Assembly (NCBI GenBank): GCA_001792895.1
Contig: MARA01000066.1
Coordinates: 1 to 64,000, forward strand
Direction: 5' to 3'
Length of the DNA stretch: 64,000 nt
DNA from: Lentinus brumalis
Taxonomy: Eukaryota > Basidiomycota > Agaricomycetes > Polyporales > Polyporaceae
Position 1 is the stretch's first letter. Every line of letters begins with the position of its first letter. A program made the position numbers and the translations under genes. Shown piece after piece: positions 11,535 through 21,074 of this stretch. The notes under the pieces are model-generated. The model was given only the letters and a program-made list of their open reading frames with translations, did not search any database and was not told the origin of the DNA.

Positions 11535-13165
11535 ATGACCGTACCCACCTCGTACGCACACGCCGTGACGGCCCCAAGCGCGCGCGCGAGGCTGCCGAGC
11601 CTCAGCGCGAGGAACCATGCACGCGTCCTCGTCCCTGCTACCCCCGAAGACGATGCGATGTCCGACATCCCCGTTGCTACAGAAGACGAAAATTCAGACG
11701 ATGAGCTGGCCACCGAGAGAGCATCCGGCACCCTGACACGCGACTCGGACACCCTCTCCAGTGTGACACTGAGCCAGGCGTCCCTCACGCCGCCCCCCTT
11801 GGCTCAAAGGCCTGCCACTGTACGTTCAGCGGTTCCGCGCCTGCAGACGCACTGGTGTAACCCACTCACGCTCACGAGACAGCTCGCAACGCATGCAACT
11901 AATCTACGGTCGCCGCTCCCGCCAAGCTCGCCGCTCCCGTCGAGCTCGCCGCTCCCCGCGAGCTCCCCTCTTCCAGCGACATCCCCGATCCCAGTGAGCC
12001 CTGCCCTCCTATCGAGCTCCCCAATCAACTCGTCCCGGCCGCCTCGTCCGATCCGCGTAGGCGCAGCGGAAATGTCATCCCCGATCGACGTCGACTTCGG
12101 CACTGATAGCGAATCGGCGGCAGTCGCTACTCCGACCCCCAGACCACGTCTCGGCGGCGTGAATGGAGGCGAGCTGCTCCCAATGCTGCGGCTGGGCCAC
12201 GGAGGACAGGCAGGTATGAGCTGAATGTGACTCGGTGCGGGCAGCAATCTAACATACATGCTCTGGGGCCTATAGGAGGCGCCAACACGCAGCCTCTCCC
12301 CCAAAACAACGCTCCAAGGGCCAGGGAAGCTAGTACCCATGGGCTCCCAACGGAGGACCTCGCTGAGATACACCACCGCTCGCGATCTCGCACCGGAGAC
12401 AGCACAGAGCTTTACTGGAACCATGTGGAGACCCCGCGCCTCTCAGAGACGTCGCGCATCACCCCCGTAGCGACCCTAGACCCGACAACGGGCACGCGTG
12501 GTCAAAACCGGTGCAAGGAGACGGGATCCGGCACAAACCCTGCAAGTATCCCTACCAGAAAACGTTTCTGGGTCGGATCGCCCGACCCGGAAGACGCGCG
12601 CAGACAACAGAGTCGTCCGAGGCTCGAGGGTACCACGCCCCTACTGAGGAACAACTGCTCGCTCCCCGGCATCGACGACAACCCCTGGGATAGCGGAAGG
12701 CGAGGCGCAGGGAGACGCGCTCCGACGGATCAAAGCCAGGCTTTCGCGCCTCCGGCTTTCTCGACGCCAGCTGCTCAGACACGCGCCCTCACCGACTCCC
12801 CAGCCACGCCACTGAATGCGAACACGTCGGGACGCCCACCCACTCCACACAACAACTACGACTCACCTGACATCATCCGCAACGACGCCGACGTAACGCG
12901 GGCGCGCGCGACGTCTCGCCGCGACGCGGACCAAGAACGTGGCTACGAGCACGGCTCGAACGATGTTGACGACGAGAACGCGATGGACGAAGACATAGCA
13001 TCGCCTGGGCGCGACTCCGAGCTCGACGACTCACGGCACAAGCGGAAAGATAAGGGGAAAGCAAGGGGACATGGCAAGAGGACGAACAAGACGACGTCGA
13101 AGAGCACGCTGAGGAACGCGCGGACCAGTGGAACGAGGAGGAGCTGCGCGAGGCACGCATGCTGA
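11535..13165 (+). pseudogene. N-terminal part of LINE ORF1, split over two frames
   Basis: An ATG at 11535 opens a Ser/Pro-rich disordered segment with repeated SPLPxSS units, ending at a TGA at 12224 in frame 3. Coding-like sequence continues at once in frame 2 to a TGA at 13165, but that segment has no usable ATG for about 750 bp. It is therefore more likely a shifted continuation than a separate gene. Between about 13054 and 13158 the acidic reading (WQEDEQDDVEEHAEE) moves to frame 1, joining the zinc-knuckle segment. The simplest view is a single long ORF1 of roughly 1,150 codons disrupted here by two indels. Programmed frameshifting is the alternative. Confidence 0.5.
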
Positions 13166-15012
13166 GCCTCGCGCACGCAGTCGGAGAGCGGTCGCACACA
13201 CGACGCGGCGGCTACACTGACGAGTACACGCAAGGGCGCGAGGCGGCGACAGCCAACGTAACGAGCGGAGGACCTTTTGCTCGGCAGATGAACCGCAACG
13301 ACGCTGGGACCTCTGGAAGGCGCGAACGCAGCACCGCGCCCCGTGTGGCATACGAATTCAAGACGCAAGAGTGGGACGTCCCAGTCGGACACTCGACGCA
13401 CGGTCACCCACGCAGCAGGCGCAACGACTCGCAACGGCCAGGCTACTCTAGGGAACGCTCGGAGTTTCGCCCCCTGCCGAATACGAGGGCTGCAGACTAC
13501 ATCACTCAGAGCCGCGTCCATGAACACTGGCTGCCCCAGAGATCGCCGATGTCGCACGTCGCGGGCCTGAGTCGCCCTGTCTCCCCGCAAGGTCACGGCA
13601 GGCCAGCCCGCGGTGCGGAACAACGCTGGCGCAGTCGCGGAGAGCCGGAAGCGGAGGCGTATTTCTTCTCCGAGCACAGGCACTCTATGCAGCGCTCGAG
13701 AAGGGACGACTGGACTCCGCCGCGCAATGCGAGCCCCTCCGCGGAGGCAGGACGCTATGCGGGCGAGGGCGAGGACGTCTTGGCCAAGGAAGATGGAGAA
13801 ATCTTTCCGACGATTCTGGACGATCTGGCGGCGCAAGACGACGAGCCGATGGCCAGGCCCGAAGGCGGGGTTCCCAGAGTCCACCACGACGACCCCGAGA
13901 CGGCGATACGAGGCATGTCTACGGAGTGGGTGCGTGAAGTATGGGGCGATCCGCCGAACTCGGACCTCCTGGTGGACATCTACAACTACAGATATTCCGA
14001 AGATGAATCACTCAACAGGCGTATCTCGGAGACGCTACGCATGTACATCGCGCGCATCACGGGTGAGCACGACTTTGACGTCGTCCCGCCCGAAGCGGAG
14101 ACCGACTCGAGGCTCGCGACGCGCGATCTGCCGACATCGTGGGCGATCCGAGGCCTCACGCCGGAGGGAGTGGCAAGGGCGACGGAGAGGCACTTATGGT
14201 CTTTCCGTCAGCTATCCTTCTTCACGGCACCGCGCGCGACCAGGATGCCGAGCTGGATTGGTACGCTGGGAGGCTTTCTGGACGGAAACGTCGCCAAGAT
14301 CCGGGCTGCTATCACACGAGTGCTGCGCGAGCTGGACATGATGACATGGATCGCGAACCTGGTCATGGCGAACCCGGAGTTCAGAGGCCGCCCAGTCGGA
14401 GAGGCCATAGAGGCAGTCATACGCTCTCTCAGGATAGAGGTCCTACAGATGGGAAATGGGAACTATCTGGCGAACTTCTACCTCAGATCGCCGACGAGGA
14501 TCATACGCGAATGGCGTCGCTGGGCAGCGGAGCTCCGAGGAAGGCGGTACAGAACGTTTGCAATCGGCACGGGCAGGATGAGGAACATCTCCCAGTGCCC
14601 GGGCTGCCGCAGTGTCGCGCACCCATCCCACCTCTGCCCATACCCGAGGCTTCCCGGATGGAACGGGCCTGAGCAAGGCGAAGGCGTTTTCGGTGAACGG
14701 CGAAGGAACGCGGGCCGGTCCCGTTCCCCGAGGCGCTACAACAGAGGCGGTCAAGGCGACTCACGGGGAGGCACATCGCGCAACAACGCGGACTATCGCT
14801 CGGCAGCCAATTACAACACCCCGCGCAACCAAGGGAATGGCGACCGCAGCCGCAGACAAGACGGCCACCACGATGGCGACCGCAACTGGAACCGCAGACA
14901 CGACAACAACCGTAACGGCGATCGCGGAGACGGAAACGACCGCAACAGAGGAAACCAAGGCCCGGGTTGGCCCCGCAAGAAGGACGAGGGCGCGGGGCGG
15001 AGGAGATTCTAG
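13159..15012 (+). CDS. LINE ORF1 protein (gag-like, CCHC zinc knuckle)
   Basis: A 617-codon frame from the ATG at 13159, which overlaps the previous stop as ATGCTGA. The first third is Arg/Ser-rich and disordered. Residues about 240-460 form a more globular region (ILDDLAAQDDEPMARPEG, later FTAPRATRMPSWIGTLGGF). Near residue 480 is CPGCRSVAHPSHLC, a perfect C-x2-C-x4-H-x4-C zinc knuckle of the nucleic-acid-binding type found in LINE ORF1 and retroviral gag. The C-terminus is rich in Arg/Gly/Asn/Asp repeats (DRNRGNQGPG-like), consistent with RNA binding. Known ORF1 proteins coat the element RNA in a ribonucleoprotein particle. The true start may lie far upstream, because the acidic frame is open back to 13054. 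Confidence 0.75.
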   Translation: MLSLAHAVGERSHTRRGGYTDEYTQGREAATANVTSGGPFARQMNRNDAGTSGRRERSTAPRVAYEFKTQEWDVPVGHSTHGHPRSRRNDSQRPGYSRERSEFRPLPNTRAADYITQSRVHEHWLPQRSPMSHVAGLSRPVSPQGHGRPARGAEQRWRSRGEPEAEAYFFSEHRHSMQRSRRDDWTPPRNASPSAEAGRYAGEGEDVLAKEDGEIFPTILDDLAAQDDEPMARPEGGVPRVHHDDPETAIRGMSTEWVREVWGDPPNSDLLVDIYNYRYSEDESLNRRISETLRMYIARITGEHDFDVVPPEAETDSRLATRDLPTSWAIRGLTPEGVARATERHLWSFRQLSFFTAPRATRMPSWIGTLGGFLDGNVAKIRAAITRVLRELDMMTWIANLVMANPEFRGRPVGEAIEAVIRSLRIEVLQMGNGNYLANFYLRSPTRIIREWRRWAAELRGRRYRTFAIGTGRMRNISQCPGCRSVAHPSHLCPYPRLPGWNGPEQGEGVFGERRRNAGRSRSPRRYNRGGQGDSRGGTSRNNADYRSAANYNTPRNQGNGDRSRRQDGHHDGDRNWNRRHDNNRNGDRGDGNDRNRGNQGPGWPRKKDEGAGRRRF

Positions 15013-15676
15013 TCTGCCACCGGTGCGCGGACGTTAGCTGACGACTACGAGCTTGACCTCTTGTGACAACCTTTCCTTTCTTGATACCCGCGCGATCTGA
15101 ATGGGCAGAACCCGCGGCAGGACGAACGACTGCACACGATCACCGTAACGTTCTACACGACATGTATAACCACGACGAGTTGATGCTATAAATGAGTGAC
15201 GAGAGAATCTGGACATCGCGCGACGGTCGGGGATCAGTTGACACGGCAACCTGTAGGAAGTAAACGTCCGAATGGGGGTTAGTATGGCGCGTTTGGATGT
15301 GACTGACGGCGAACTCCTGAAAGTTGACCTACCAGGAGGGGACTGCGCGGATTTCTGGCAAGATCGGTATGCAGCGCTTGCTAGGAATCCAGCGCAGAGG
15401 TCGCCGCGAGCCCAAATATACTGGTTCCTAGAACACAGGAAAGCTTGCGGACCACTACAACGGCTGGCTTATTCAAGCCCGGCGAAGCCGAGCTATATGC
15501 TAAAGCACTCAAGATGATCTGGCTGCAGGACACCTTCTTGATGCGACCGCCACCCGAGACACAGGCATATGTGACTAGAGTTGGAGCATAGTCGTAACCC
15601 AACTGACATCGCGACTACCACCACACAATTACAATATAACATACAACCCACGGATGAATGTACGGTCAACGGAAAC
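15013..15676 (+). other. LINE inter-ORF region with a possible small broken ORF
   Basis: About 660 bp separate ORF1 and ORF2. A coding-like frame starts at 15272 (MGVSMARLDVTDGELLKVDL) and runs to about 15450. A second coding-like frame (GEAELYAKALKMIWLQDTFL) then continues in frame 1 to a TAG at 15589-15591, just before ORF2. Both parts have amphipathic, protein-like composition and would join with one indel, giving a small protein of about 105 residues. It may be a decayed third ORF or a chance match. Confidence 0.35.
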
Positions 15677-18600
15677 ATGCATGCTGCGGGGACGGGAGGC
15701 AGAGGGAGAGATAGTGCCGCTCCCTCCGCCGGCGAGCGACCCCGCAACAACGGCGGCACAGCGCGCGGCTACGGGATAGACACACGGGCTGGGAATTGGA
15801 CGATCAGCAACCAGGATCAACAGGGGCGAGGGAGTTCTCGGAGTGCTACCTCCAATACTCCGGAGGAAGCGCCACGAACGCATATCCGGACAGAAGGACA
15901 AGCCCGAAGGCGCCTCAATGAGAACGACCGGAAAACTACTATCAAGATTGCTTCGCTCAACATGAATGGCTTCGGGAACCTTACCCAAGACCATCCGGAG
16001 AACAAGTGGAGCAAGGCATACCGGATGCTATCAGAACATCGAATAGGTGTTCTCCTCCTACAGGAGATGCACTTAACTGAGGAAAGGAAAGCAGCCATTC
16101 ATAGAATGTTTGCGAAGAAAATCAAGGTTCTCTACTCCGCGCACCCAACAGCCCCGACCCAGAGAGAGGGAGTGGCGGTGGTACTGAACTGTAGGTACGT
16201 AAACACGACAGACATATCTGTCGAGGAGATTGTCCCAGGACGCGCCCTCCAAGTAAAAATCCCCTGCCAAGGAGGAGAAGCAAAGCATATTCTCTGCGTA
16301 TATGCCCCCACATCAAGTGGAGTAGACGAGCGTCGACGCTTCTTCGACGAAGTCCGATCATACTACGAGTCCCACCCGACACTCCACAAGCCTGACCTGA
16401 TGGCAGGCGATTTCAATAATGTGGAGGATGCGCTAGATCGACTGCCGGTGAACGGAGGCCCCGACAAGTCCATGAACGTGCTGGACAAACTAAAAATTAG
16501 TCTAGGGTTAATGCTGGCCGACGGATGGAGGGTCACATACCCAACCCTAAGGGAATATACATTTCACAGAGGTACTGGACGGGACGCAGTCTTCTCAAGG
16601 CTCGACCGCATCTACGTATCCACGGCGACCTTTGACGGTGCTAGAGAATGGACGATCTGTGAGGCGGGGATCAAAACAGATCACAGCTTGATATTGGTGC
16701 AACTCACGACTGCCAATGCGCCGGTGGTGGGACCCGGCCGACCTGTTTTCTCCCTGCATTTGATCCGCGACAAGAAGCTAAACAGAGCCATAAAGCTCCG
16801 AGGCCTAGAGGCCATACGCGAGCTAGCAGTCCTAGAATCGTCGGGTTTGAGATCGGAGGAAGCGAACCCGCAGCTGCTGCTGCACCGATTCAAAGGCGAA
16901 GCAATGAAGCTCGCCCGAACACGCGAACGGGAAGTAGTCCCGAAGATGCTAGCGGAGATTCGCCAAGGCGAGAAAGCCTTGAGGATGGTCAAAGCAAGTA
17001 CGAGCTTAGCAGAGGACGCCAAAGTGACAGAAGCGGCGGCTCTCACGAGACAAATACGAGAACTTAAGCAGAGACGTTTCAACCAACAACAGCAAAATTC
17101 ACGAGCCACGCACCGTATCTACGGAGACCGCCCGACCAAGTACTGGTCCAGGCTTCACCGCGAGTGCGCGCCCCGCGACATCATCAACGCGTTCGAGAAA
17201 GAGGACCAACTGGGTATCGCAGGGGAGAAAGTCTACGAGACCGATTCAGTCAAGATGGCTCGAATGGCGCGCACGCACCATATGAATGTGCAACGCGACG
17301 ACCCGAGTGTACGCACGGGCGAAGAACGCGCCAGAGACATATCCGAGGCACTAAATAGCCTAGAAGAAGAAGTGTCAGATGAGCAGGCGGACGTGCTAGG
17401 TGACGCAATCACCTACGACGAGTGTGCTAGGTCACTGCAGACAGCCAAGAGCGGTACGGCGCCTGGATTAGACGGGATCCCCTTTGAGTTTTGGAAAGCC
17501 TTGCAGGCACGGTATATCGAAGATTCTCGCTTCCCTGGACGTACGAAATTTGATGTCATCAAACTGCTGACGGCGGCTTTCGAAGATGCGAGGAGCCATG
17601 GTGTTAGCGACAAGACAGGCCTTGCACACGGCTGGATGGCCCCGATCTACAAGGAAAAAGGAGAACGCACCAGGGTCGTAAACTACAGACCCATAACCCT
17701 GCTCAATACGGACTATAAGCTCCTCAGCAAAACGCTAGCTGTCCGGCTGGCGGTGGTCGCCCCGAAACTCATCCACAAAGCCCAAGCAGGCTTCGTTCCG
17801 GGCAGAAGGATTCACGACCACACACAGCTAGCCCGGATAATGATGTGCTGGGCAGAGGAGAACGGAACAAACGGAGCCATTGTCGCATTAGACCAGGAAA
17901 AGGCATACGACAAGATAGCCCACGACTATCTCTGGAAAGTCCTAGAGAAATTCGGGATCCCAGATTCCTTCATTCGGCTGGTCAAATCACTATACCGCAA
18001 TGCGAAGACGGCAGTGATGATAAATGGAGTACTCAGCGAAGCGTACAGAATATACCGAGGAGTGAGACAAGGCGACCCGCTGTCATGCCTGCTTTTCGAC
18101 CTGGCTATCGAACCTCTGTCAGCCATGATCAGAAAATCGGACATCGAAGGCTTCAACATACCGAAATGCAACGAGGTGCTCAAGGCCGTCCTGTTCGCAG
18201 ACGATACGACGGTATACCTCTCAGAGAGAGACGACTTCGGCACTCTACAGCGAGTACTGGACACCTGGTGCTCGGCTGCAAAGGCCAGATTCAACATCAG
18301 TAAAACAGAGATCATACCCATCGGGCGCCCGAGCTTCAGGGAAACAATGGCAGAAACGTACCGCGAAACGGGGGCATGGAAAAACTACCCACGAGGTGTG
18401 CACGTCGCGCGCGATGGCGAGGCAGTCAGGATACTAGGGGCCTTTTTCGGCAACGGAGTAAACCAGGTTGACGTCTGGACTCTAGTACTGAACAAGATTG
18501 TAGCAATGAGGCAGCCGCTAATGCTGGCGCTGGCGAAATGGAGATCGGGACACGCTACCCTTCAGGGGAAAAAGCATGTCATCCAAATGATCATTGGAGG

Positions 18601-20806
18601 CATGACACAATTCTTCACGACAGTGCAACGCATGCCGGATACGATACTTAAAAGGCTGGACAAGCTCATAAGAGGCTACTTATGGGACGAAAGACACAAC
18701 TCACCGGTAGGCATGAAACACATATACCTCCCTATTGAGCTAGGAGGGCTGGGGATATTGGATCTCAGAGCTCGCAGAGATGCCATCGACGTGATGTGGC
18801 TGAAGACATATCTGACCTTCAGCAAAGAGCGACCCTTATGGGCATTCCTCGTCGACGACCTCCTCGCGAACCACGTCCCAAAGGAATGCCAGCCGAAGCT
18901 TCTCAAACTAAGAGTCAACCCATTTATGCAGAAATGGAAACCAAAATCCAGAGGTCTCCCCGCGGAACTACAAGGGTTAATGAAAGTAGCCCGCAAATAC
19001 GGAGTCAGAATGGAAGGACTTGCCTTCTCCAAGGATATCCAGTCGGCCATACCGATGTGGGACCATATATACGCCGACCAGAAACGTCTGGGCAGATTGA
19101 CATGTCCGTCAAAGCTACTAACCTGCCTCCAATCGGTCCATAATGCGGTGACGGTAGGCGACTTCCTACGGATCGCGGAATCCCCGGATCCCAATATGCA
19201 CCGACCGCGCGCCAACTGCAAATGCGTCAGATGCAAAACAATGCGGGAGGTCACAGGCTGTAAAAACCCGCACCTCTGCATGGCCAGGGCAAAAGACATG
19301 CTCGATACACTACCAGGGAAGTGGGACCCGAGACGCCGCCAACCGCAAGACTACGAGGACGAGGTCATGGCCGACCTGAACCAAGAAGGTCTGAGCGAGG
19401 GACTGAGACCCTTCGATAGGAGAGTTACAACGTACGGGGATGCCGGGCACACCTTCAGGATCTTCACGGACGCGGGTCCGGTATCAAACGCATGCACACC
19501 CATGGAGATAACAGAGAACGGCGAGGCAGTAACAGCAGCAACAGACGGTTCATGTATCAACAACGGAGAACGGAACGCGATCGCAGGTGCCGGGGTCTAT
19601 GTAGCAGAAAATCATAGCTCAAATACGAGCCTCCGGCTCCCGACGCACCTTGACCAATCCAACCAGACTGGAGAGATCACCGCGACGCTGCTCGCTGTAA
19701 GAGCACCATCCCACAACACGAGGATTACGATCATCACAGACTCCATGACGACAATGGACTCGCTGTCCACATGGAGACAGAAGCACGAGGACACCGGGTA
19801 TCTCATGCAGAACAATAGCGACTTCCTACGGGCAACAGTAGCCGCGATCCGGATGAGACAAGCACATACCTTGTTCAGGTGGGTCAAAGGCCACCAAGGA
19901 CACGAAGGCAATGAAGCTGCGGACAAACTCGCTGCGGAAGGCGCGGCAAAGCAAGTAGCAGACAGCCTCACGCTGGAATCCCCGGCATCATTCATCGTCT
20001 CCGGTGCAAAACTACAGGCAATGACACAGAAGCTGGCATACCGCGCGATTCGTGCGAAGGAAGACGGCCAGACCGAGGCGCGCCCGAGAGCGGTAGCGAA
20101 CTTAGACAGAATCACGAGCGGCGCTAGGGCGGCCTTCGGGACAGACTTACGAGACTCCACGATATGGAAGTCGCTCCGAACGAAACACGTAACAAGACAG
20201 GTGTCCCAGTTTGCGTGGATGGCAATCCACGACAGGTACATGCTCGGAACGCATTGGCTGTGCCCCAAAATGTCAGCTGAACTACAGAACAGAGCCACCT
20301 GCGCGACCTGCGGCGAATGCGAGAATATGACGCACATTCTCTTCGAATGCAAAGCAAACGGCCAAGGAACCATATGGAAGCTTCTGCAACGAACATGGTC
20401 ACTCACCGGAAATGAGTGGAAAACACCCAATTGGGGCACGACCTTCGGAGCGGCCTGCGCGGTTTTCAGGACGGCTAAAGGCGGCAGAAAGTCGAAGACG
20501 GAGAAGCTGTGGTGCATTCTGGCGTTAGAAGCCACCCATCTGATATGGAAACTCAGATGCGAACGAGTCATCCAGAACGAGGGAGTAGAGGCCACAGTGA
20601 TAGAGATCACCAACCGATACTACTCCGCAATCGAAGCAAGATTGAATCTGGACAGGAGAGTTGCGGTGAGGACCAGAGGCAAGAAGGCCCTGAAGCCGCA
20701 GGAGGTCGAGAGCATCTGGACACCAATGATCGAGAACGGAGAAGACTTACCGCCTAAATGGGTGGGCGATTGCGGGGTTTTAGTGGGTATAAAGCAAGGA
20801 CGTTAG
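15677..20806 (+). CDS. LINE ORF2: endonuclease, reverse transcriptase, RNase H polyprotein
   Basis: The first in-frame ATG at 15677 gives 1,709 aa (the frame is open from 15581) with no stop or frameshift. After an 85-residue disordered leader comes an exonuclease-endonuclease-phosphatase domain: KIASLNMNG near residue 90, a metal-binding Glu in LLLQEMHLTEE, GDFNN near 243 and the catalytic SDH-equivalent TDHSLI near 334. The reverse transcriptase spans about 570-880, with GTAPGLDGIPFEF near 593, NYRPITLLN, QAGFVPGR, GVRQGDPLS and the active-site FADD at 840-843. RNase H begins near 1285 (ATDGSC, Asp 1290) with TGEIT, ITDSM and HEGNEAADKLA. A tail C-x2-C-x7-H-x4-C (CATCGECENMTHILFEC) lies near 1540-1557. 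It nicks the target and copies element RNA in place. All catalytic residues that I can check are kept, so the copy may be competent for its own mobilisation. Confidence 0.92.
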   Translation: MHAAGTGGRGRDSAAPSAGERPRNNGGTARGYGIDTRAGNWTISNQDQQGRGSSRSATSNTPEEAPRTHIRTEGQARRRLNENDRKTTIKIASLNMNGFGNLTQDHPENKWSKAYRMLSEHRIGVLLLQEMHLTEERKAAIHRMFAKKIKVLYSAHPTAPTQREGVAVVLNCRYVNTTDISVEEIVPGRALQVKIPCQGGEAKHILCVYAPTSSGVDERRRFFDEVRSYYESHPTLHKPDLMAGDFNNVEDALDRLPVNGGPDKSMNVLDKLKISLGLMLADGWRVTYPTLREYTFHRGTGRDAVFSRLDRIYVSTATFDGAREWTICEAGIKTDHSLILVQLTTANAPVVGPGRPVFSLHLIRDKKLNRAIKLRGLEAIRELAVLESSGLRSEEANPQLLLHRFKGEAMKLARTREREVVPKMLAEIRQGEKALRMVKASTSLAEDAKVTEAAALTRQIRELKQRRFNQQQQNSRATHRIYGDRPTKYWSRLHRECAPRDIINAFEKEDQLGIAGEKVYETDSVKMARMARTHHMNVQRDDPSVRTGEERARDISEALNSLEEEVSDEQADVLGDAITYDECARSLQTAKSGTAPGLDGIPFEFWKALQARYIEDSRFPGRTKFDVIKLLTAAFEDARSHGVSDKTGLAHGWMAPIYKEKGERTRVVNYRPITLLNTDYKLLSKTLAVRLAVVAPKLIHKAQAGFVPGRRIHDHTQLARIMMCWAEENGTNGAIVALDQEKAYDKIAHDYLWKVLEKFGIPDSFIRLVKSLYRNAKTAVMINGVLSEAYRIYRGVRQGDPLSCLLFDLAIEPLSAMIRKSDIEGFNIPKCNEVLKAVLFADDTTVYLSERDDFGTLQRVLDTWCSAAKARFNISKTEIIPIGRPSFRETMAETYRETGAWKNYPRGVHVARDGEAVRILGAFFGNGVNQVDVWTLVLNKIVAMRQPLMLALAKWRSGHATLQGKKHVIQMIIGGMTQFFTTVQRMPDTILKRLDKLIRGYLWDERHNSPVGMKHIYLPIELGGLGILDLRARRDAIDVMWLKTYLTFSKERPLWAFLVDDLLANHVPKECQPKLLKLRVNPFMQKWKPKSRGLPAELQGLMKVARKYGVRMEGLAFSKDIQSAIPMWDHIYADQKRLGRLTCPSKLLTCLQSVHNAVTVGDFLRIAESPDPNMHRPRANCKCVRCKTMREVTGCKNPHLCMARAKDMLDTLPGKWDPRRRQPQDYEDEVMADLNQEGLSEGLRPFDRRVTTYGDAGHTFRIFTDAGPVSNACTPMEITENGEAVTAATDGSCINNGERNAIAGAGVYVAENHSSNTSLRLPTHLDQSNQTGEITATLLAVRAPSHNTRITIITDSMTTMDSLSTWRQKHEDTGYLMQNNSDFLRATVAAIRMRQAHTLFRWVKGHQGHEGNEAADKLAAEGAAKQVADSLTLESPASFIVSGAKLQAMTQKLAYRAIRAKEDGQTEARPRAVANLDRITSGARAAFGTDLRDSTIWKSLRTKHVTRQVSQFAWMAIHDRYMLGTHWLCPKMSAELQNRATCATCGECENMTHILFECKANGQGTIWKLLQRTWSLTGNEWKTPNWGTTFGAACAVFRTAKGGRKSKTEKLWCILALEATHLIWKLRCERVIQNEGVEATVIEITNRYYSAIEARLNLDRRVAVRTRGKKALKPQEVESIWTPMIENGEDLPPKWVGDCGVLVGIKQGR

Positions 20807-20838
20807 GGAGGGGCAGTAGCCTGAGTGCTGCCCCTCCC
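20806..20838 (+). other. Strong hairpin at the start of the LINE 3' UTR
   Basis: GGGAGGGGCAG (20806-20816) pairs perfectly with CTGCCCCTCCC (20828-20838) around an 11-nt loop. The stem begins at the last base of the ORF2 stop codon. Stem-loops in the 3' UTR are recognised by the reverse transcriptase of several LINEs, so this is a candidate recognition element; that role is inferred. Confidence 0.6.
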
Positions 20839-21060
20839 CGGCATCCTCGCTTCGAGTCCCACACACTGTGCATAATGGCATTTCCTCGTGGTGATACTAA
20901 TGGCAATATTTATTGAGACACATCCAAGGTCTTTGCCCCTGGACGAGTAGCCTAGCGTGTCTGGTTAACAATCGTTAGCCGCAAATTGCACGACAAGCCC
21001 CAATGGGGACCACTGCAATTTAAGACAATTATACGCTCCACCAAAAAAAAAAAAAAAAAA

Positions 21061-21074
21061 GGAAAAGCACTGTG
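21061..21074. repeat. Right target-site duplication of the LINE
   Basis: GGAAAAGCACTGTG, identical to 8763-8776 and immediately after the 18-A tail. The minisatellite continues without any gap. Confidence 0.9.

Larger units (their letters stand above)
8777..21060 (+). mobile_element. Full-length 12.3-kb non-LTR retrotransposon (LINE) inserted in the minisatellite
   Basis: The element is bounded by a perfect 14-bp target duplication and ends in 18 A residues (21043-21060), the signature of target-primed reverse transcription. In order it carries a long 5' region with an extra ORF (9503-10129), a fragmented N-terminal part of ORF1 (11535-13165), the zinc-knuckle part of ORF1 (13159-15012), a short inter-ORF region, and ORF2 (15677-20806) with endonuclease, reverse transcriptase, RNase H and a CCHC tail. 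A short 3' UTR with a strong hairpin follows. The RNase H and CCHC tail resemble Tad-like fungal LINEs, but I cannot place the clade. At 12.3 kb it is unusually long for the class. The intact ORF2 and identical flanking duplications indicate a recent insertion. Confidence 0.9.

Noticed and set aside
12943..13887. 314-codon minus-strand ORF opposite LINE ORF1
   Set aside because: Mirror of the Arg/Asp-rich ORF1 sense strand; the zinc-knuckle protein on plus explains the open frame.
19612..20613. 333-codon minus-strand ORF opposite ORF2
   Set aside because: Lies wholly within the RNase H and tail coding region of ORF2, which has clear motifs on plus.
20845..20990. tRNA-like A and B box motifs in the LINE 3' UTR (CTTCGAGTCCC, TAGCCTAGCG)
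   Set aside because: The B-box-like motif precedes the A-box-like motif and no cloverleaf can be drawn.
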